Source: Tanypteryx hageni
Taxonomy: Eukaryota; Arthropoda; Insecta; Odonata; Petaluridae
DNA: 64,000 nucleotides
Assembly (NCBI GenBank): GCA_028673005.1
Contig: CM054116.1
Span: forward strand, 92,586,707-92,650,706
Direction: 5' to 3'
In this document: positions 44,955 to 57,420 of the stretch, piece after piece
Layout: each line of letters begins with the position of its first letter
Position numbering within the stretch: the first letter of the stretch is position 1
Translations under genes and position numbers: made by a program
The notes under the pieces: generated by a model
Database searches by the model: none
The model's input: the letters and a program-made list of their open reading frames with translations, nothing else
What the model was told of the DNA's origin: nothing

Positions 44955-46490
44955 CTTGAAGAAAAACGATTATAAAATATTATTAATTTATTCGCCCCGA
45001 TATCACTGTGATGTATTTAGATAAGGTAATCATTAAAAAACCTTCCATCGAACAGATATTTGCTGTAAACATTATTTAAATCCTGGATAATTATAATTTA
45101 AAACGTTTTATTTTCTGAAACAGTAGCACAATCTCGTTTAAAAGTTATGTATTTGAGAGACGCAGAATGTGCGGCAGTTAATATTTCGAGTCGGATTTTA
45201 AGTTACCTGCTTTTTTTAAAGGCAGATGTGACCAATAGGAGTTAATCCAAAAAATACTAAAAGTTATTATATACTAGATATTTTAACTTCAATAGTGTCC
45301 GATGGCACAGTAAGTTGGACTTTCTTTGAAATATAGTTTCTATAAATAAACAGGTGATTCTATCATGCAAAACTAAAGAAAAATCTCAGTGCATCACTGT
45401 AAATTGACCAAAGTTTTCTTGTTGGAAATCGTAGCCATGACTTTTTTATCATTTATAATCAGTGTGTGTAATATTATACTAGAAATATGAATGTGTATGT
45501 CAAAGCTATTATAAAAATAAATTTATCATACTTGGCGTTTTATAATTCAAACATCTTTGACATCGATCTTTATTAATTATTAATAAAAGTGTAGCAAACA
45601 TCTTACTTAGATTATGCATTTTGGTAATTAATTTTTTGCTTTATTAACACGAAGAGTTTTCAAAAAGTAGGAGAAGAAACCCATTTTAATTAAAATGCAG
45701 CATTTCAATCTAAACGAAAAATAAAAATATTTTTCTCGGGAGTACCGCTATACGTAGTCTCGGAATATACTAAAAGACATCCCTGGGGCAAATGCCTTCC
45801 ACGCCCATTCTCTAGGAATCGGGGCACAGAATTCTCTTTCCGGATAGCGTCACCTTATGGGAATGTGGCAAACGAGGTTTCTTTTCAGCGGCGCCAACAA
45901 GTGATAATCTCACGGACCGAAAATGTCCCAGAAAAATTCAGGGATTCCATGGTTACACCTGCCGTGTGATATACTGTGTATTGTCATTCAATATTTCCGC
46001 ACAATTTGCGAGACACATATGGACTTCCTTTGACTTTATCTTCTTTCTAAAATGACAAATCGCAGAGTTTGAATAATTAGACTGTGAACTTGTTAGCGCG
46101 AATTTTACTATGAATGCCCTAATTTTCGTATAAAGTTGATATTTTTTTAGAAACAAAATACGTTTCTTAAAAGTATAAAACTCGGTGGGTAGTATTTCGA
46201 CAAAAAAAAATAGGGGTCGTTTTCACTGCAGGAAATAGGAAAGCAAAGGTTGAAAATCTTTCACCAACACGAAGTGAATCTTATCTCCGCATTTTAGGAG
46301 ACTATTATCCCAACATCTACGTGGACGTTCTATGTAAAATATTACTGCGAAAAAATTCATATCCTAGAGGATTTTATATGGAATAATATTTTATTTGCGC
46401 GTATGTTTTGGGATTTTCCTAGGTGTATGATTATATTTTGAAAATATATTCCACAATTCCTTTGAAAGAATTCTTTTCGAATCTATTTTC
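44955..46490. other. Gene-free AT-rich stretch
   Basis: No recognisable frame, repeat boundary or regulatory signal. Confidence 0.5.
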
Positions 46491-46494
46491 GGTG

Positions 46495-46720
46495 AATTAT
46501 CACTGAAGACGGCTGCTTTGTAGCCAAAATGCTCATATGGTTTTCTAACCTTGTTGTAGCTATTGGAGATGCCTTAGGCAAGTACATACATTTTTTAATT
46601 GCTTGTTCTTGAATGTTTTTCATCCATAAGATGAACTTGATTGTTCCCTGTCGAATGAGTTTTATACGTGTTGAATGCTTATTCACATCATTCATCATTG
46701 AACATAAATTACCGTTGAGT
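46495..46720. repeat. Dispersed repeat, possibly Penelope-related
   Basis: From the hammerhead-like core at 46503 onward, AACCTTGTTGTAGCTATTGG, GATGCCTTAGGCAAGTAC and GATGAACTTGATTGTTCC are shared with both arms of the inverted structure at 53.5-53.76 kb, and the core region is shared with 56.2 kb. Penelope-like elements often appear as partial or inverted repeats carrying hammerhead motifs, which is the reason for the tentative name. No protein remains. Confidence 0.55.
46503..46529 (+). ncRNA. Hammerhead-ribozyme-like core
   Basis: CTGAAGA matches the invariant CUGANGA. GGCT (46511-46514) can pair with AGCC (46522-46525) as stem II, followed by AAAA where GAAA is expected. A short ATG/CAT stem III and a 4-bp stem I (ATCA with TGGT) can be drawn. 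The G12 change would probably inactivate it. Confidence 0.4.
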
Positions 46721-48114
46721 TGTGCAGGTGCATTGTTCATTTAAAGTTTAGTGTATTTTATTCACTAATATAAGTATTGCGGAGTATACATCGTCCCGCT
46801 ATCGTATGCTACTAGTGGCATTAGTAGATTCAAGATTAGTTTACGTCGAGTATCTAAGCAGTTCAACAGCGCCGCATGAAGGCCTTTACGTGCTGGCTTG
46901 ACGGTAATGAATATGCAGGGAAAGCCAGTTTCAAGGCTAAGGTCTCGATAGAAAAAATATCCCGATTTTTTAATTTGAAAGTTGGCAGATTCAGAATTAT
47001 ATGTTACTTCCAAATACTTCAAATACTTCTGCTGTAAATAAAAATAAGTTGCAAACTAGGTACTGTCGAATTTCGGGATATCTGTAAATACCTTCGACAT
47101 TAAAGCCAATTTTCTTAGAGAAATAAGATTTAATACGCGCACACAGGCACTTAGAAATTCGAGGATACGTGCAAATATTTATCTGCCTACTTAAAAAGAC
47201 CACTTCCGCGAGTCGAGCGAAGTCAGAAAAAGAAAAAGTCCCGTTATTCTCGCCAATTGAGAGGAGAAACTTCAGAAATATTTCTCCCTTCCGAACCCAC
47301 CTCTCTATTTCCCGGAATATCCTGCGAAACACGATTGATCTTGCTTGATTTACTTCCACAAAGCTTTTCAAAAAGCTCTTTTTTAGACTATGGCCCTTTT
47401 CCCCTCTTTAGAGTTGAGAGGGCGTGAGAAAGAGAGGGAGAAAGGAAAATAGAAAGAGGAAGGCAGAGCGAGGGGAAAAAGGGCTAGGGAGTGGGAAATC
47501 GGGAGAGAGGTAAGCGGGAAAGTGAGAAATAGACGGGGAGAAGAGCCGCAGAATTAATCGGGCAAAGGGAGAGAAGCTGATGCGGTCTTGAGGGCTGATT
47601 TCCTTCCTTCCTTCTTAACATTCCTCTTTCAAGTCTCTCTCTCTTTCTCCCCATCAGGGGATGGAAAACATCCTTACACCGGCCATCTTGCTGCTCAACC
47701 CTCACCTTCTTTGGCGTCACGACCGAAACATCTGTCTATCCTACCAAGAAAGACCTTCTCCCTCAGCGCCCGCCATACCTTCCTCTCCCTCTCTACCTCG
47801 GCCATTTTCCTTGCTGCATCGCCGCTCGCTCCAAACCGCCCTTCATTTTCCTCTTTCCACTACATAATCCTCCCTCAATCACCTTGGCCTCATTCGATCC
47901 CATATATCCCTTCATTTTATCTTCACGCGTATGCCATCGTCTTGATATCTCTGTCTAATTTTTCTCTCCTTCCACGTCTTTTCACGTGATACCTGAGCAG
48001 CTTTCAGTTTTTGTCATTTATTCTGTGATTCTCTTAAAGGTCGCATTAAAGTTTCGGTTAAATTATGATATTTTTATCAAAAATGTATGTATAGCAAAAA
48101 ATGACATTCCGATC
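46721..48114. other. Gene-free stretch
   Basis: A GA-rich tract (about 47405-47535) is followed directly by a CT-rich one (about 47590-47990), so the strand bias flips within 60 bp. Frames here are composition artefacts. Confidence 0.55.
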
Positions 48115-48122
48115 GTGTAAGG

Positions 48123-48348
48123 CAGTGGAGCCAACCTACGGCCCGCGACGATAATATGAAAAAGCAATCCGAAAAGTTAAACACACTAATTCATACATTT
48201 TTATGAAAGTTTTGATAGTAAATTTTTTAATATCTTCCGATTTTATCTCTAATCCGGCCCGCCGAAGAAATGTTAGCTTCCAATGCGGCCCACCGAAAGA
48301 TTCGCAACCACCAATGTGGTACCTCATTATAAAGGGTTGGCACCACTG
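48123..48348. mobile_element. hAT-type MITE, 226 bp
   Basis: The left end CAGTGGAGCCAACCT and inverted right end CAGTGGTGCCAACCC match at 13 of 15. GTGTAAGG (48115-48122) and GTGTGAGG (48349-48356) flank it, 7 of 8. CGGCCCGC/GCGGCCC occur near both ends. No coding capacity. Confidence 0.88.
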
Positions 48349-48356
48349 GTGTGAGG

Positions 48357-50739
48357 CAATCAGATAGTAAATTCAAAGGAAGAGAAGGAGAAGAATTCTG
48401 AACTTTATCGGGAAATATCATATTTGTTTTCACTATCTTCCTAAGAATCTATATCCAGGTACATTTCCCCATTCATAGAAAACTGCGTCACTTCAAATTA
48501 CAACTTGTAAGCCAATTAAGTCTTTCGTCTTGATGAAAGCAATAAAATAGAACTTTTTGATTCAACTTGTAATATATCTGCAGCAGTATTTTTTCATTAA
48601 AATTTGTCGAGAAATTTTTAATGGGACTATTTGTTTTTTTAAAGAAATGGCTGGAAGTTGGTCGTAAAATGACACAAAATGCAATAATTTAAGCTATACA
48701 GTAAGCGTTATACTTTCCAAAATTGTTTAAACTCCTTTTCTCTGTCGTCCGTTATTCGTCCTAAAATTTTACTTTTATGTATTTATAAATACTATTCCCT
48801 CTTCTTATCTTCACTTGGGCAATCAATTCCGTGTTTTCCTCTCTTTTCCTCCTTCCTCCACGCTTAGCCTTTTCTCCAGAATGTATATTTTCAGGAGTTC
48901 TTTCTCACTCAACATATGAAAAACGACTAAATTAGGATCCTCGATCTTATCTTCCCAAGTCTCGCATCGTTCTTCTTACCTTCAAATTTATTCATCCTTT
49001 ACGTCTCACTTTCATCTCACTCATTTATCTCGACGATTTCTCCTTGTTCCCTTCAGGTCTCCCCACTTTCGCTCTCTCTCTCTTTTCATCCCGTCTCCCC
49101 CCCTTTCTCTCGTTTTAAGTATGTCCTTAAACTCCGGAGACCACTTCCAAACCCATATTGACGTCGAACCCCCCCCCCTCTCTCTCTTCAACTTCAAATT
49201 CTCCTTTTTCTCTCTATCTCTCTCTCAGCACACTATCTCCGAAAAGCCACTTCACATCCTTTTTGTAACGCGTTCTGCTCTCTTTCTCATCCGTATCCTC
49301 TCTCGACCGCAGGCTCTTACTCTTTATCTCTGTCCCTCTGCATATTTCTACGAGGCTAACCCTATCCTCACCCATCGTAACTTGATTTTTCTTCTTCCCT
49401 CCTCCTCATATATAATCCCGAGCCTTCTTTCTAAAGGGATGAGACCTCTTTTTAAGTTTGCAACCAAACTTCACCCATCTTTCTTCTGTTCACTTAGGTC
49501 TCCTGTCCTGTATGTCCTGTTATGTTTTCTTTATCGATTATTATCCCCTTTCTCTTTGTCTTTCTTTTCTCGAATTTCCTTTAGTTTCTCTGTTTTATTT
49601 ACAATAATTCGTTTATTTTTCCCATTGAAGATCAGCTTGACATTGATTTGTTAACCTGCGATAATTCTTTTTTTCCAGATTATACTTTTTATTCCCATCA
49701 CCTATTGTGTGAGGAGATTCCAGCTGTTTTTGCGCCGCGTAGTTATGTATTTCTTCAAAATTCTTCTCTCTCTCTTTCTCCGTCAGTACACATGTATCGT
49801 GCGAGGTAATTAGAAAAAAGTCACAATGGAATCATATTTTGTTCGGGAAAAGTTAATAATTTTGTTTTTCTGCAGCTGAATTTCGGTTTCGTAATTAAAA
49901 AAATTATCATCCTAAAAAGAAAAATCTCAATCAACACGGATAAATTAGCGAATAACACAAACGCTTAGAAATGTATTAAAATGGTATTAGTATTAGTTTC
50001 CAATCGTTTGACTCAAACCAAGTTAAAAAAAGCTTTGAAAAAACCTTTTTAACATAAACAATTGGTTTATTATCCTTCGTATTTTCTCTTCTTCCATTTT
50101 CAATTGTTTCTGCTTCACATTCCTCTCGCTTTCTCTTTTTCAGTGTATTTTTCACCAATTCCTTCCCCCCTTTGGAAGGACTGGGTTGCCTGAGTTATTT
50201 GTCCTCCTCGACATGGCTCCATTTACTTTGGCTCCTTAGACCAGTCCATTCCTCTATTCCTTTTGGTTTCATTTCCTTCCATTATCAGAAATTCCTCTTC
50301 CTCTCCTTCATCCCAAATGGCGACTCCCATTATATTTCCGCTACGATGAACACTCGCTATATTAAGAGATATCTCGAAAGCTTTAACAGCTGATAACATT
50401 TTGTATTCTTCGGCAATAAATAACCTCGCCTTATATGCGACATGTTTAATGGAAACTTCGTCGTCTGGGACCCGATACAAGAATATTTGTCTAATTCTCT
50501 ATTATATTTTTTTACTTGGATTACTAAAATAACTGTAAAGAATTTTCAATTATATATCTATTTACTTTTATGGGGTGTTTTATTTATGAATCATATACTT
50601 ATGTTATTGGACGGGGTAAGATAAAGTAAAAGAATTAACTCTCAAAAATAGAACGTAAATTAATACAACAAGTTTCAGCAAATAACGAATGCAAAGTTAT
50701 ACGACAAAGATTTTGACCATATTCATTTTCAGGTCAAGA
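48357..50739. other. Gene-free stretch with a long CT-rich block
   Basis: From about 49040 to 49600 the plus strand is strongly C/T-rich; the 177-aa frame at 49121-49654 follows that composition and is not convincing. AT-rich elsewhere. Confidence 0.55.
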
Positions 50740-50747
50740 GTCTAAAT

Positions 50748-51067
50748 CAGTGATGCCCAAACTATGGCCTGCGGGCCACGTCCGGTTGGCCGATTTTTTA
50801 CATCATGCCTTCCATGAGTTGAGCGTTTAGAGGGATTGCTATAGCGAGAACTGGAAATTGCAATTTTAAAAACGATTTGTTTCGCATTTTTCTACCTTTT
50901 TCCGAAATATATCAATGCATTTAAAAGATATTAGCTAGAAAGGATCCACACTCAAACCTTTAGTTTCCTTAAATCATTCTTCAACTGTATTTTTGACTGC
51001 ATGTAGCCCGCGATAAGTGCGGAAGCGGGCTATGTGGCCCTCGGCCCGAAAAGTTTTGGCAGCACTG
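50748..51067. mobile_element. hAT-type MITE, 320 bp
   Basis: The left end CAGTGATGCCCAAAC and inverted right end CAGTGCTGCCAAAAC match at 13 of 15. GTCTAAAT (50740-50747) and GTCTAAAC (51068-51075) flank it, 7 of 8; the target is the same octamer as for the element at 1866-3271. GGCCTGCGGGCCACGT near the left is echoed by GTGGCCCTCGGCCC near the right. Confidence 0.88.
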
Positions 51068-51075
51068 GTCTAAAC

Positions 51076-53423
51076 CGTGATCGTCATTTTTGTCATAGGA
51101 AAGTTTCCTACTATTTTAAATTAAATTTTTTAGAATATAGCTTTATATAATGAAATCCCCCAAAGCTACGGCTTCCTCGATAATTTTCATAAATTAAAAT
51201 TATTGCGATGAATTACGGGATTTTAAATCTTTTATGTAGTCATTAAACGATAAAATATCATCTTCGATGTTATATTACTTCATTTTGCAGTAAATCAATG
51301 CTTAAATGTATTTAATAGAATTTTAAATAATTGGAGTTTGTATGGCGTCTTTATTTTTAACTATTATTAATTAAATAAAAGGATTGTATTTTAAATCCTC
51401 ATCAAGTCCATTGTGATTGAACAAAATTGTAACCCATAAATAAATAATGACAGTTTACCGAATGGTAGCAATGATTTACACCTCTGAGAGTGGATTTTGT
51501 GCATTGTTTCATTTTGATACGGGCGGATTTGCATGGAGCTGGTTCCAGTTAATTACTAATTAATGGAATGATTTCATCTGATAAACAAAAATGTTGCCGG
51601 AAAATAAATTTCCGGCGGAAATTGAAACGTAGAGATATTGGAAGTTAGGTGCACGCGATATCCTTTTACGCGTTCGATGTACATACATGCAGCTGAAGGC
51701 ACTTAGTGGCAATTTTGAAGATCATTTTTATTCTCCCAAAACTTAGAAAAAAAGTTAGCCGAAAGTGAGTGAGAGACTTCGCTCAGCTCCAAGCGGTAAT
51801 TAATTTTTTCCGGAAACTCAGACTGTAGCATGGCGTTACGAATCACTAACGCACATTAAGCACCTTTTAAAGTTGCTTATATAGCGCCTGGATTAACCTC
51901 CGATGTGATTTATGTCAACAGTTTCGAGTAATTTCCTTAGTTTTGATACTCCCTTGCCTCCCCTTGCCACCCCATTTAACCAAGTGATTATGTAAGACTC
52001 GCTTGTGTCACAATTTCTACACGTTGCGATTCCGAACTATGGAGGAAGGCGCCTAACTCGCAGAGATCTCGGTGTCTCCCCTTCGTTCTAAAACTTCCTC
52101 ATGCGATGAATCGAGTTACAGGGGATAGCGCCTTTTATCCTATAGCTTTCACGGGATTTTCCCTCCTTCGTTGCAGTTATGCGCGTGGATGGAGAATGGT
52201 TTCCTGAGATGCTGGCGTCTAAAGTTATAATAGAACGTCGTCTTAGCAATTTTTCATTATCTATTCTTGGTTAAATTTTATGTACGTCTAAGCAGCGATT
52301 TTGCTGGATGCAACGGGAATTGGTGATGTTAAGTTTTATACATGCAGACATATGCTGGATATAGGCGTTTCTGGAAGGCAGTAGAATATCAGCCGGGCAA
52401 GTGGAAGACTCGTTAAAAGCAGAATTTTCCTTATAGCACTTAATTAGTGAAAATGTTATATCAGTTGCACATTTTCACCATCATACAGTGATTTTGTTGT
52501 AAAAAAGTCCTATCAATCATGGAAAATCGACTAAAGCGAATGATTTATGAGCAAAATTATGGCATGAAGGACCTTTTTTGATGCGCTTCAGTGTTAAATA
52601 TTGTACTAGTTATTGGGTGATAGCAAAGTGTTCGTTAAAATTTCATGCAGTATATCAAAATATTCTATTGGTAATTTTTCGAAAGCCATGAATTCTGTTT
52701 TTTAATATTATTTTAGCCGAGACACAGTGCCTTATTATATGTGAAATAGTACAAAAATTTTTTTACGATTGCCAATGAAAACATGATTGACTGACATTTA
52801 AAAAAATACAGCCTTTCGCAAAGTTCAAGGTTAACACAAATGAATACGGGAGGATCTCTTCTCGTAATTAGAAGATGGCGGTCCCCGCAAACGAATGCTC
52901 CAATTAACGTTCATCTCTCTAATGGACCGTACGTTCTGATAAACCCAGGCGCGCTATTTATCCAACTTAAAAGAATATATAGCCGTTTTAGGACGAAAAA
53001 AAATCCTTTAAAAAAGCGGCACAAGAGGTGTTCGTTATTCGGAACTGCGAAATCTCAGGGATGTACATATATTAAGGATATTAGCAGGGTTCACTAAAAA
53101 TACACATCGAGGATTTTTTTCTAGATAAGCTTTTCTTGGTGTTTTTATACGGCTCGGGGCAAGTGGGATCTTCGTCTCCGCAAAATTCATCAAAGGCGAG
53201 CGAGCTTTAAAATCCAGCGTTCACAGATTCTCGATGTTGAGGATCCTATCTGATTCTAGCTTTATGATCTGCCATTTCCTGCAGAGCAAATATATTGTAA
53301 AGAGAAATCAAATACGGGTTGATTCTAGAAAACTAAAACGCGAATCACCGCCTACAGGAAGGCTAACTGGGATGTGACGTTTTGAAAAAACTTTAAATTA
53401 TGTATAGCTCCTAACTCTTCGAT
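51076..53423. other. Gene-free stretch
   Basis: AT-rich with no supported frame. A fragment of the tRNA-Gly-like repeat lies at 52379-52432. Confidence 0.5.
52379..52432 (+). repeat. Fragment of the tRNA-Gly-like repeat
   Basis: GTAGAATATCAGCCGGGCAA GTGGAAGACTCG, then a deletion of about 20 bp spanning box B, then AGCAGAATTTT, in the order of the 37 kb module. Too short and damaged to fold as a tRNA. Confidence 0.7.
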
Positions 53424-53520
53424 CAGGAGTCGGTAACTTTTTTTGTGTGGCGGGTCGCATCGGTGATTACGAATTCTTAGGCGGGTCGGATTACATTTTA
53501 TATTAGAGGTTTCTTTGAGA
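53424..53520 (+). mobile_element. Orphan hAT-type end
   Basis: CAGGAGTCGGTAACTTTTTT then GTGGCGGGTCGCAT resembles the CAGGGGTCGGCAACCTTTTT-type ends of hAT elements, and GGCGGGTCGGATT repeats the theme inward. No matching right end was found; the sequence runs into the repeat at 53.53 kb. Confidence 0.45.
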
Positions 53521-53529
53521 TTCTGTGCA

Positions 53530-53760
53530 TTCAAGAGAGAATTATCGAGCTCGTCTTTTAGAAACAATTTCAAGAATAAGGACAATAATATTAAAATATT
53601 GAAAAAGTAAGTGCTTACCTTAGGCATCTCAAAAAGCCATAACAAAGCCATAAAAGCAATAACCTTGTTGCGGTTATTGGAGGCACCTAAGATAAGTACC
53701 AACTTTTAAAATAGGTATTTTAATCTTGAAGTGCTTATTCTCGAATTTAGAGATTCCGTG
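53530..53760. repeat. Two copies of the 46.5 kb repeat, inverted
   Basis: Both halves match 46540-46700: the right half reads AACCTTGTTGCGGTTATTGG AGGCACCTAAGATAAGTAC on the plus strand, and the left half reads GAGATGCCTAAGGTAAGCAC and GACGAGCTCGATAATTCTCT on the minus strand. The arms 53611-53651 and 53660-53699 form a hairpin. A minus-strand frame here is an artefact. Confidence 0.75.
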
Positions 53761-56248
53761 TTACCACATAAAGAAAAAAATACGTCCTAAATAAAGTTTT
53801 CAGAGATACAGGACGATAAAACAGCAATATTTGATTTTATTAAAAATTTAGATCCTGCTTTTTATAAGAAGGAAGAAAAAAACATGAGATTTTATTGAAA
53901 TATCTTGAGCATTCTAAACTAAAACAGATTCATGAGATAATAAAGAACACATTCATTTTTAAAAACGATACACTGTCTCTTGTTTCAGCGATTGTATCCG
54001 TAGATCTTATGGGCAAAAATTCATGCTGAAGTACACTAATTCGTTTTTTTTAGACAATTAACCAAAATTTCTTCTAAACCAGTCAGCTTCTAATCGAGGC
54101 ATTGGATCCCCTCGCCATTTCTTTCTCTCTTTTCTCTCGCGTCATTCGTTCCCTTATCCTTTGTCCTTCCTCATCCAAGAAAATGTCATTTCTGGGGTAT
54201 TCGGTTTTTATAAGCCGCCTTACCAAATCCCAACTTTTTAGGCAAGGGAATGAACGGAGAGGAGAAAAATATCAGGCGACGCGTTCCCTAATTTATGCGC
54301 CTTTTTCCCCATTCTCTATTTTTCCTTCCTCATTCTCTATTTTTCCTTCCTCATTTTTTTCGCTCTGTTCCTTCAAGGACAGGGAGAATTTATTTTTCTC
54401 GTCCATTTCCCTTTCTATTTCTTCCGTACAGCAAACCAAGGTACGATCTATTCGCGTGACGTGCGTCCACCCACTCACTCTGCAGCAGTGAATCAAGCTT
54501 CTTCATCGTTATTTTACCTCCTCTCTGATATCGTTGCCATTATTGCTGCGTCATTTCTGTGGCAATGTGCTCTTCTACGATTCCTTCATTGGGTCTACGT
54601 TGAGACGGGGTGACAAACTTATCGCCTATAGTGTTAACCGTCGTATATGAAGATGTACGCTATCCCATTATTTGTTTAGCAAACATTTAAGTTATCAGTG
54701 TGGAATGGATGATATAAGGGTAATATTAAACAGAATGTTTTGGTATGAATGTGTTGGTGGAATGTTTTGAGTTTGCCAGTTTTGAAAGCTGTATTCAAAG
54801 CAATAAAGCAAATTGCAATTGAACTGGTATAAAGTTGTGTATTGCAGCATAGTGTCAATAAAATAAATAGTTCAATTTGTCATTCATTGCCTATTCATAT
54901 ATACGTGGAAATGTATCATTTAAGGCAGAAATCGCTTCATCTCTTGGGATTCAAAAAAGTAATGAATAACTGACTCTAAGAACTTGTGCATGGCAATTAA
55001 TTGCATGTAGTTAAAATTGTTTAATCATAATTCTTGTTACATTATGATAGTTATTTATGTTTATTACAAGTATTTTCTTGTGCCGATTGTTTCAATCACA
55101 TAATATTACTTGAAAATATCTCAGAATTTACGTACAAAGAAATTCTTTCGTTGTAAATTGAATAAGTCTGCAGTATGCTAAGAAAATTTGTAGTGAGGAA
55201 AATCAGATTTTGAATGAATACTATTTGGATTCAGTTTTTCAATTTGCTGCAATATTTATATTTTATCGTGGTGTATGAAAGCGATCATGTCTTTTTCAAT
55301 TTTGAGGAGGTCATCGGCGAGTCATAAAGACATTCAAAAGGAGCTTAAATGCAGGACCAACCCTCCTAACATAGATTAAGATGAAATCTAAGAAAATTCG
55401 TGGTACTACATTAATAATATTTTGTAAGATGCATAAAGCAATAGAATCGTCCTTCGTATTTCCAACATTCCCTATCAAAAAGTAATACTTGGCGGTCGAT
55501 CGGTATCCACTGTATATAATCGAAGGATTTTGGGTGCATGTTAAATGGATCATGATTCGGTTAATAAAAATTTGGGAAAGAATTTAATGTATTTCAAGGA
55601 TATGTTATTTAATGACATTTAATTTAAACTTAGTGGCATGCGTACTACTTTATAATGCAAAGTTTTAGTGGACAGAAATATTTGTTTTATATATTTGCTA
55701 TGCCTCAGTAATAACGGTTTGATAAGTGCAGAAGTATAAAATGTATGCTATTAATCAAGTTTTAAAAGATAACGCATTACACCGTAGTTGATTACTTCAT
55801 TTCTTTCCTGCCTTCATGCGGCGGTACATTTATCAACTTCACTATCATGTGGGATCCAATGTTGGATGATCAAAGACCTAGAGGTTCAACGAACAAATCT
55901 TCGTGCATCTCCTGAGGTCGTGAACATGCCATCTCAAAAAGTTTCATCAATTTTCATTCCAGATACCGATTTGAAGCCGGTCCTAATATGTGGTATACCT
56001 CTAAAACTGGAGAAGGGAGGATGACCGAACACTTACATTTCGTCGACCATAAGTCTTCTTCGAGGACTTCTATTCTAAAAGGTGAACTCCCTCTATTCCC
56101 ATCAGAATTAGTGGAGGTTAAATACTCATACTCTTTAATGCAGAAGAGAATTATCGAAATCAAACTATGGCTGGATTTAAAATGAAAAATTGAGTCTCTT
56201 AAAATAGACATAAAAAGACAAGGAAAACCAAATTGAGACTTTTTCCTA
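53761..56248. other. Gene-free stretch
   Basis: Contains a 21-bp tandem duplication at 54310-54351 and CT-rich sequence at 54100-54470. Two overlapping plus-strand frames at 55788-56185 (78 and 65 aa) have balanced composition but nothing recognisable. Confidence 0.5.
54310..54351 (+). repeat. Perfect 21-bp tandem duplication
   Basis: CATTCTCTATTTTTCCTTCC T occurs twice in immediate succession inside a CT-rich block. Confidence 0.9.
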
Positions 56249-56268
56249 CAAAACAGCCGTCATCAGTA
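56237..56268 (-). ncRNA. Second hammerhead-like core
   Basis: On the minus strand CTGATGA (56260-56266) is the canonical hammerhead core, followed by CGGCTGTTTTGTAGG and AAAAA. It aligns with 46503-46529 (ACTGAAGACGGCTGCTTTGT versus ACTGATGACGGCTGTTTTGT) and on into TTTGGTTTTCCTTGT. Stem II is weakened (GCT/AG). Likely inactive. A related-looking GAAGAAGACTTATGGTCGAC lies downstream at about 56050-56070. Confidence 0.4.
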
Positions 56269-56919
56269 TCGAGTGTGGGGATTCTCCGACCTTTTTATGG
56301 ATTTTGGAGAAGGATAGTTTTTCAGTTATGCACTATACAGTTGAAATGCGTGTATGGTTCATCTGGTCGCTTATTGACTACGTATTTGCTTGTGTCAACT
56401 TATTTTCCTGTCGTATCTTTGTCTTTTTAAAATACTCATAACGTAAAAATAGTGGATTAATTTCCGGTACCTTACTTAAAAATTAATTCTTGTGACTGTC
56501 ATCCTCACCAATGTACATTGCGTTGTTAATAGCAAAACATTTTAAATTAGACTAATTTTCCTCAGATTCCACTCAAAAACAATTTAAAACTCAATATGGG
56601 TTCTTCGTGACGGTATCACAATTCATGAATATCGCACCACCGATATTTCCACTGTGTCATAAAAAATTATTCGAACTTTTATGCCCTCGAGTCGCGTTTT
56701 CTCTCGTCCAACTTTTACCTGATCACCTCAGTCAAACCCATCCGTCGTTATACAAATGGCTGACGAGGATGGGGTAGAAGAGAATCGCAATGCACGTTCC
56801 CGATGAAAACGTAGCCATCAACTACACATATTTCTCCTTTTTTTCCCTTATCTCCTTCCGTACTTTGACGTTTTGCCTCGTCTGATTCAACGAGGTCTCC
56901 GGCTCGACCAGACGACACG

Positions 56920-57420
56920 TCTTTTTCCATCCTTTCTATCTATCCCCTTCTCTCTTTCTCTCTCCGTCTTCGGTATTTACTCCTTCGCTTGGTTCCTCTC
57001 TAATCGGCTTTCCACTTCCCCCCTCCTCTCGCGAGACCCTTCCCCTCCAATCTCCCCGCCACACAACACCCGACCTCATTTTATCCTCGCATCTCTTCCT
57101 TCCTGCGTTATCAACACCTTAAAGGTCTCCGGTTAGTGGAGGGAGGAGAAATTGGGTGAAAGGATATTGTCTCCCGTCAACGGCCTATTTGCACTACCTC
57201 ACCACCTCCACCTTTCAGAAACCTCCCTCTTTTAGAAACCTCCCTCACCCAATTTGTTTACTTTTTCTTCTATTTCCCTCCCGCGAACTCATCAACTTCT
57301 TCCCGAGTCTATCTCTCTCTACGCATCCATCTCACACCTACCTTTCCTTTCTCATAACCCCCTTCTCTTAACCTCATTTTCCTCCGTACCACTTTTAAGG
57401 AATACTTATCTGTTCCCTAG
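56920..57420 (+). repeat. Polypyrimidine-rich tract
   Basis: About 500 bp of C/T excess on the plus strand with CTCTTTC and CCTCC blocks; AGAAACCTCCCTC repeats at about 57217 and 57234. Confidence 0.75.

Noticed and set aside
47588..47989. 133-aa plus-strand frame
   Set aside because: It lies in a polypyrimidine tract with no domain.
49121..49654. 177-aa frame with apparent hydrophobic segments
   Set aside because: The composition follows the CT-rich tract; Leu/Phe/Ser richness mimics membrane segments.
55788..56185. Two overlapping plus-strand frames of normal composition
   Set aside because: No motif, no splice sites I could defend and no similarity I recognise; left as possible old repeat coding.
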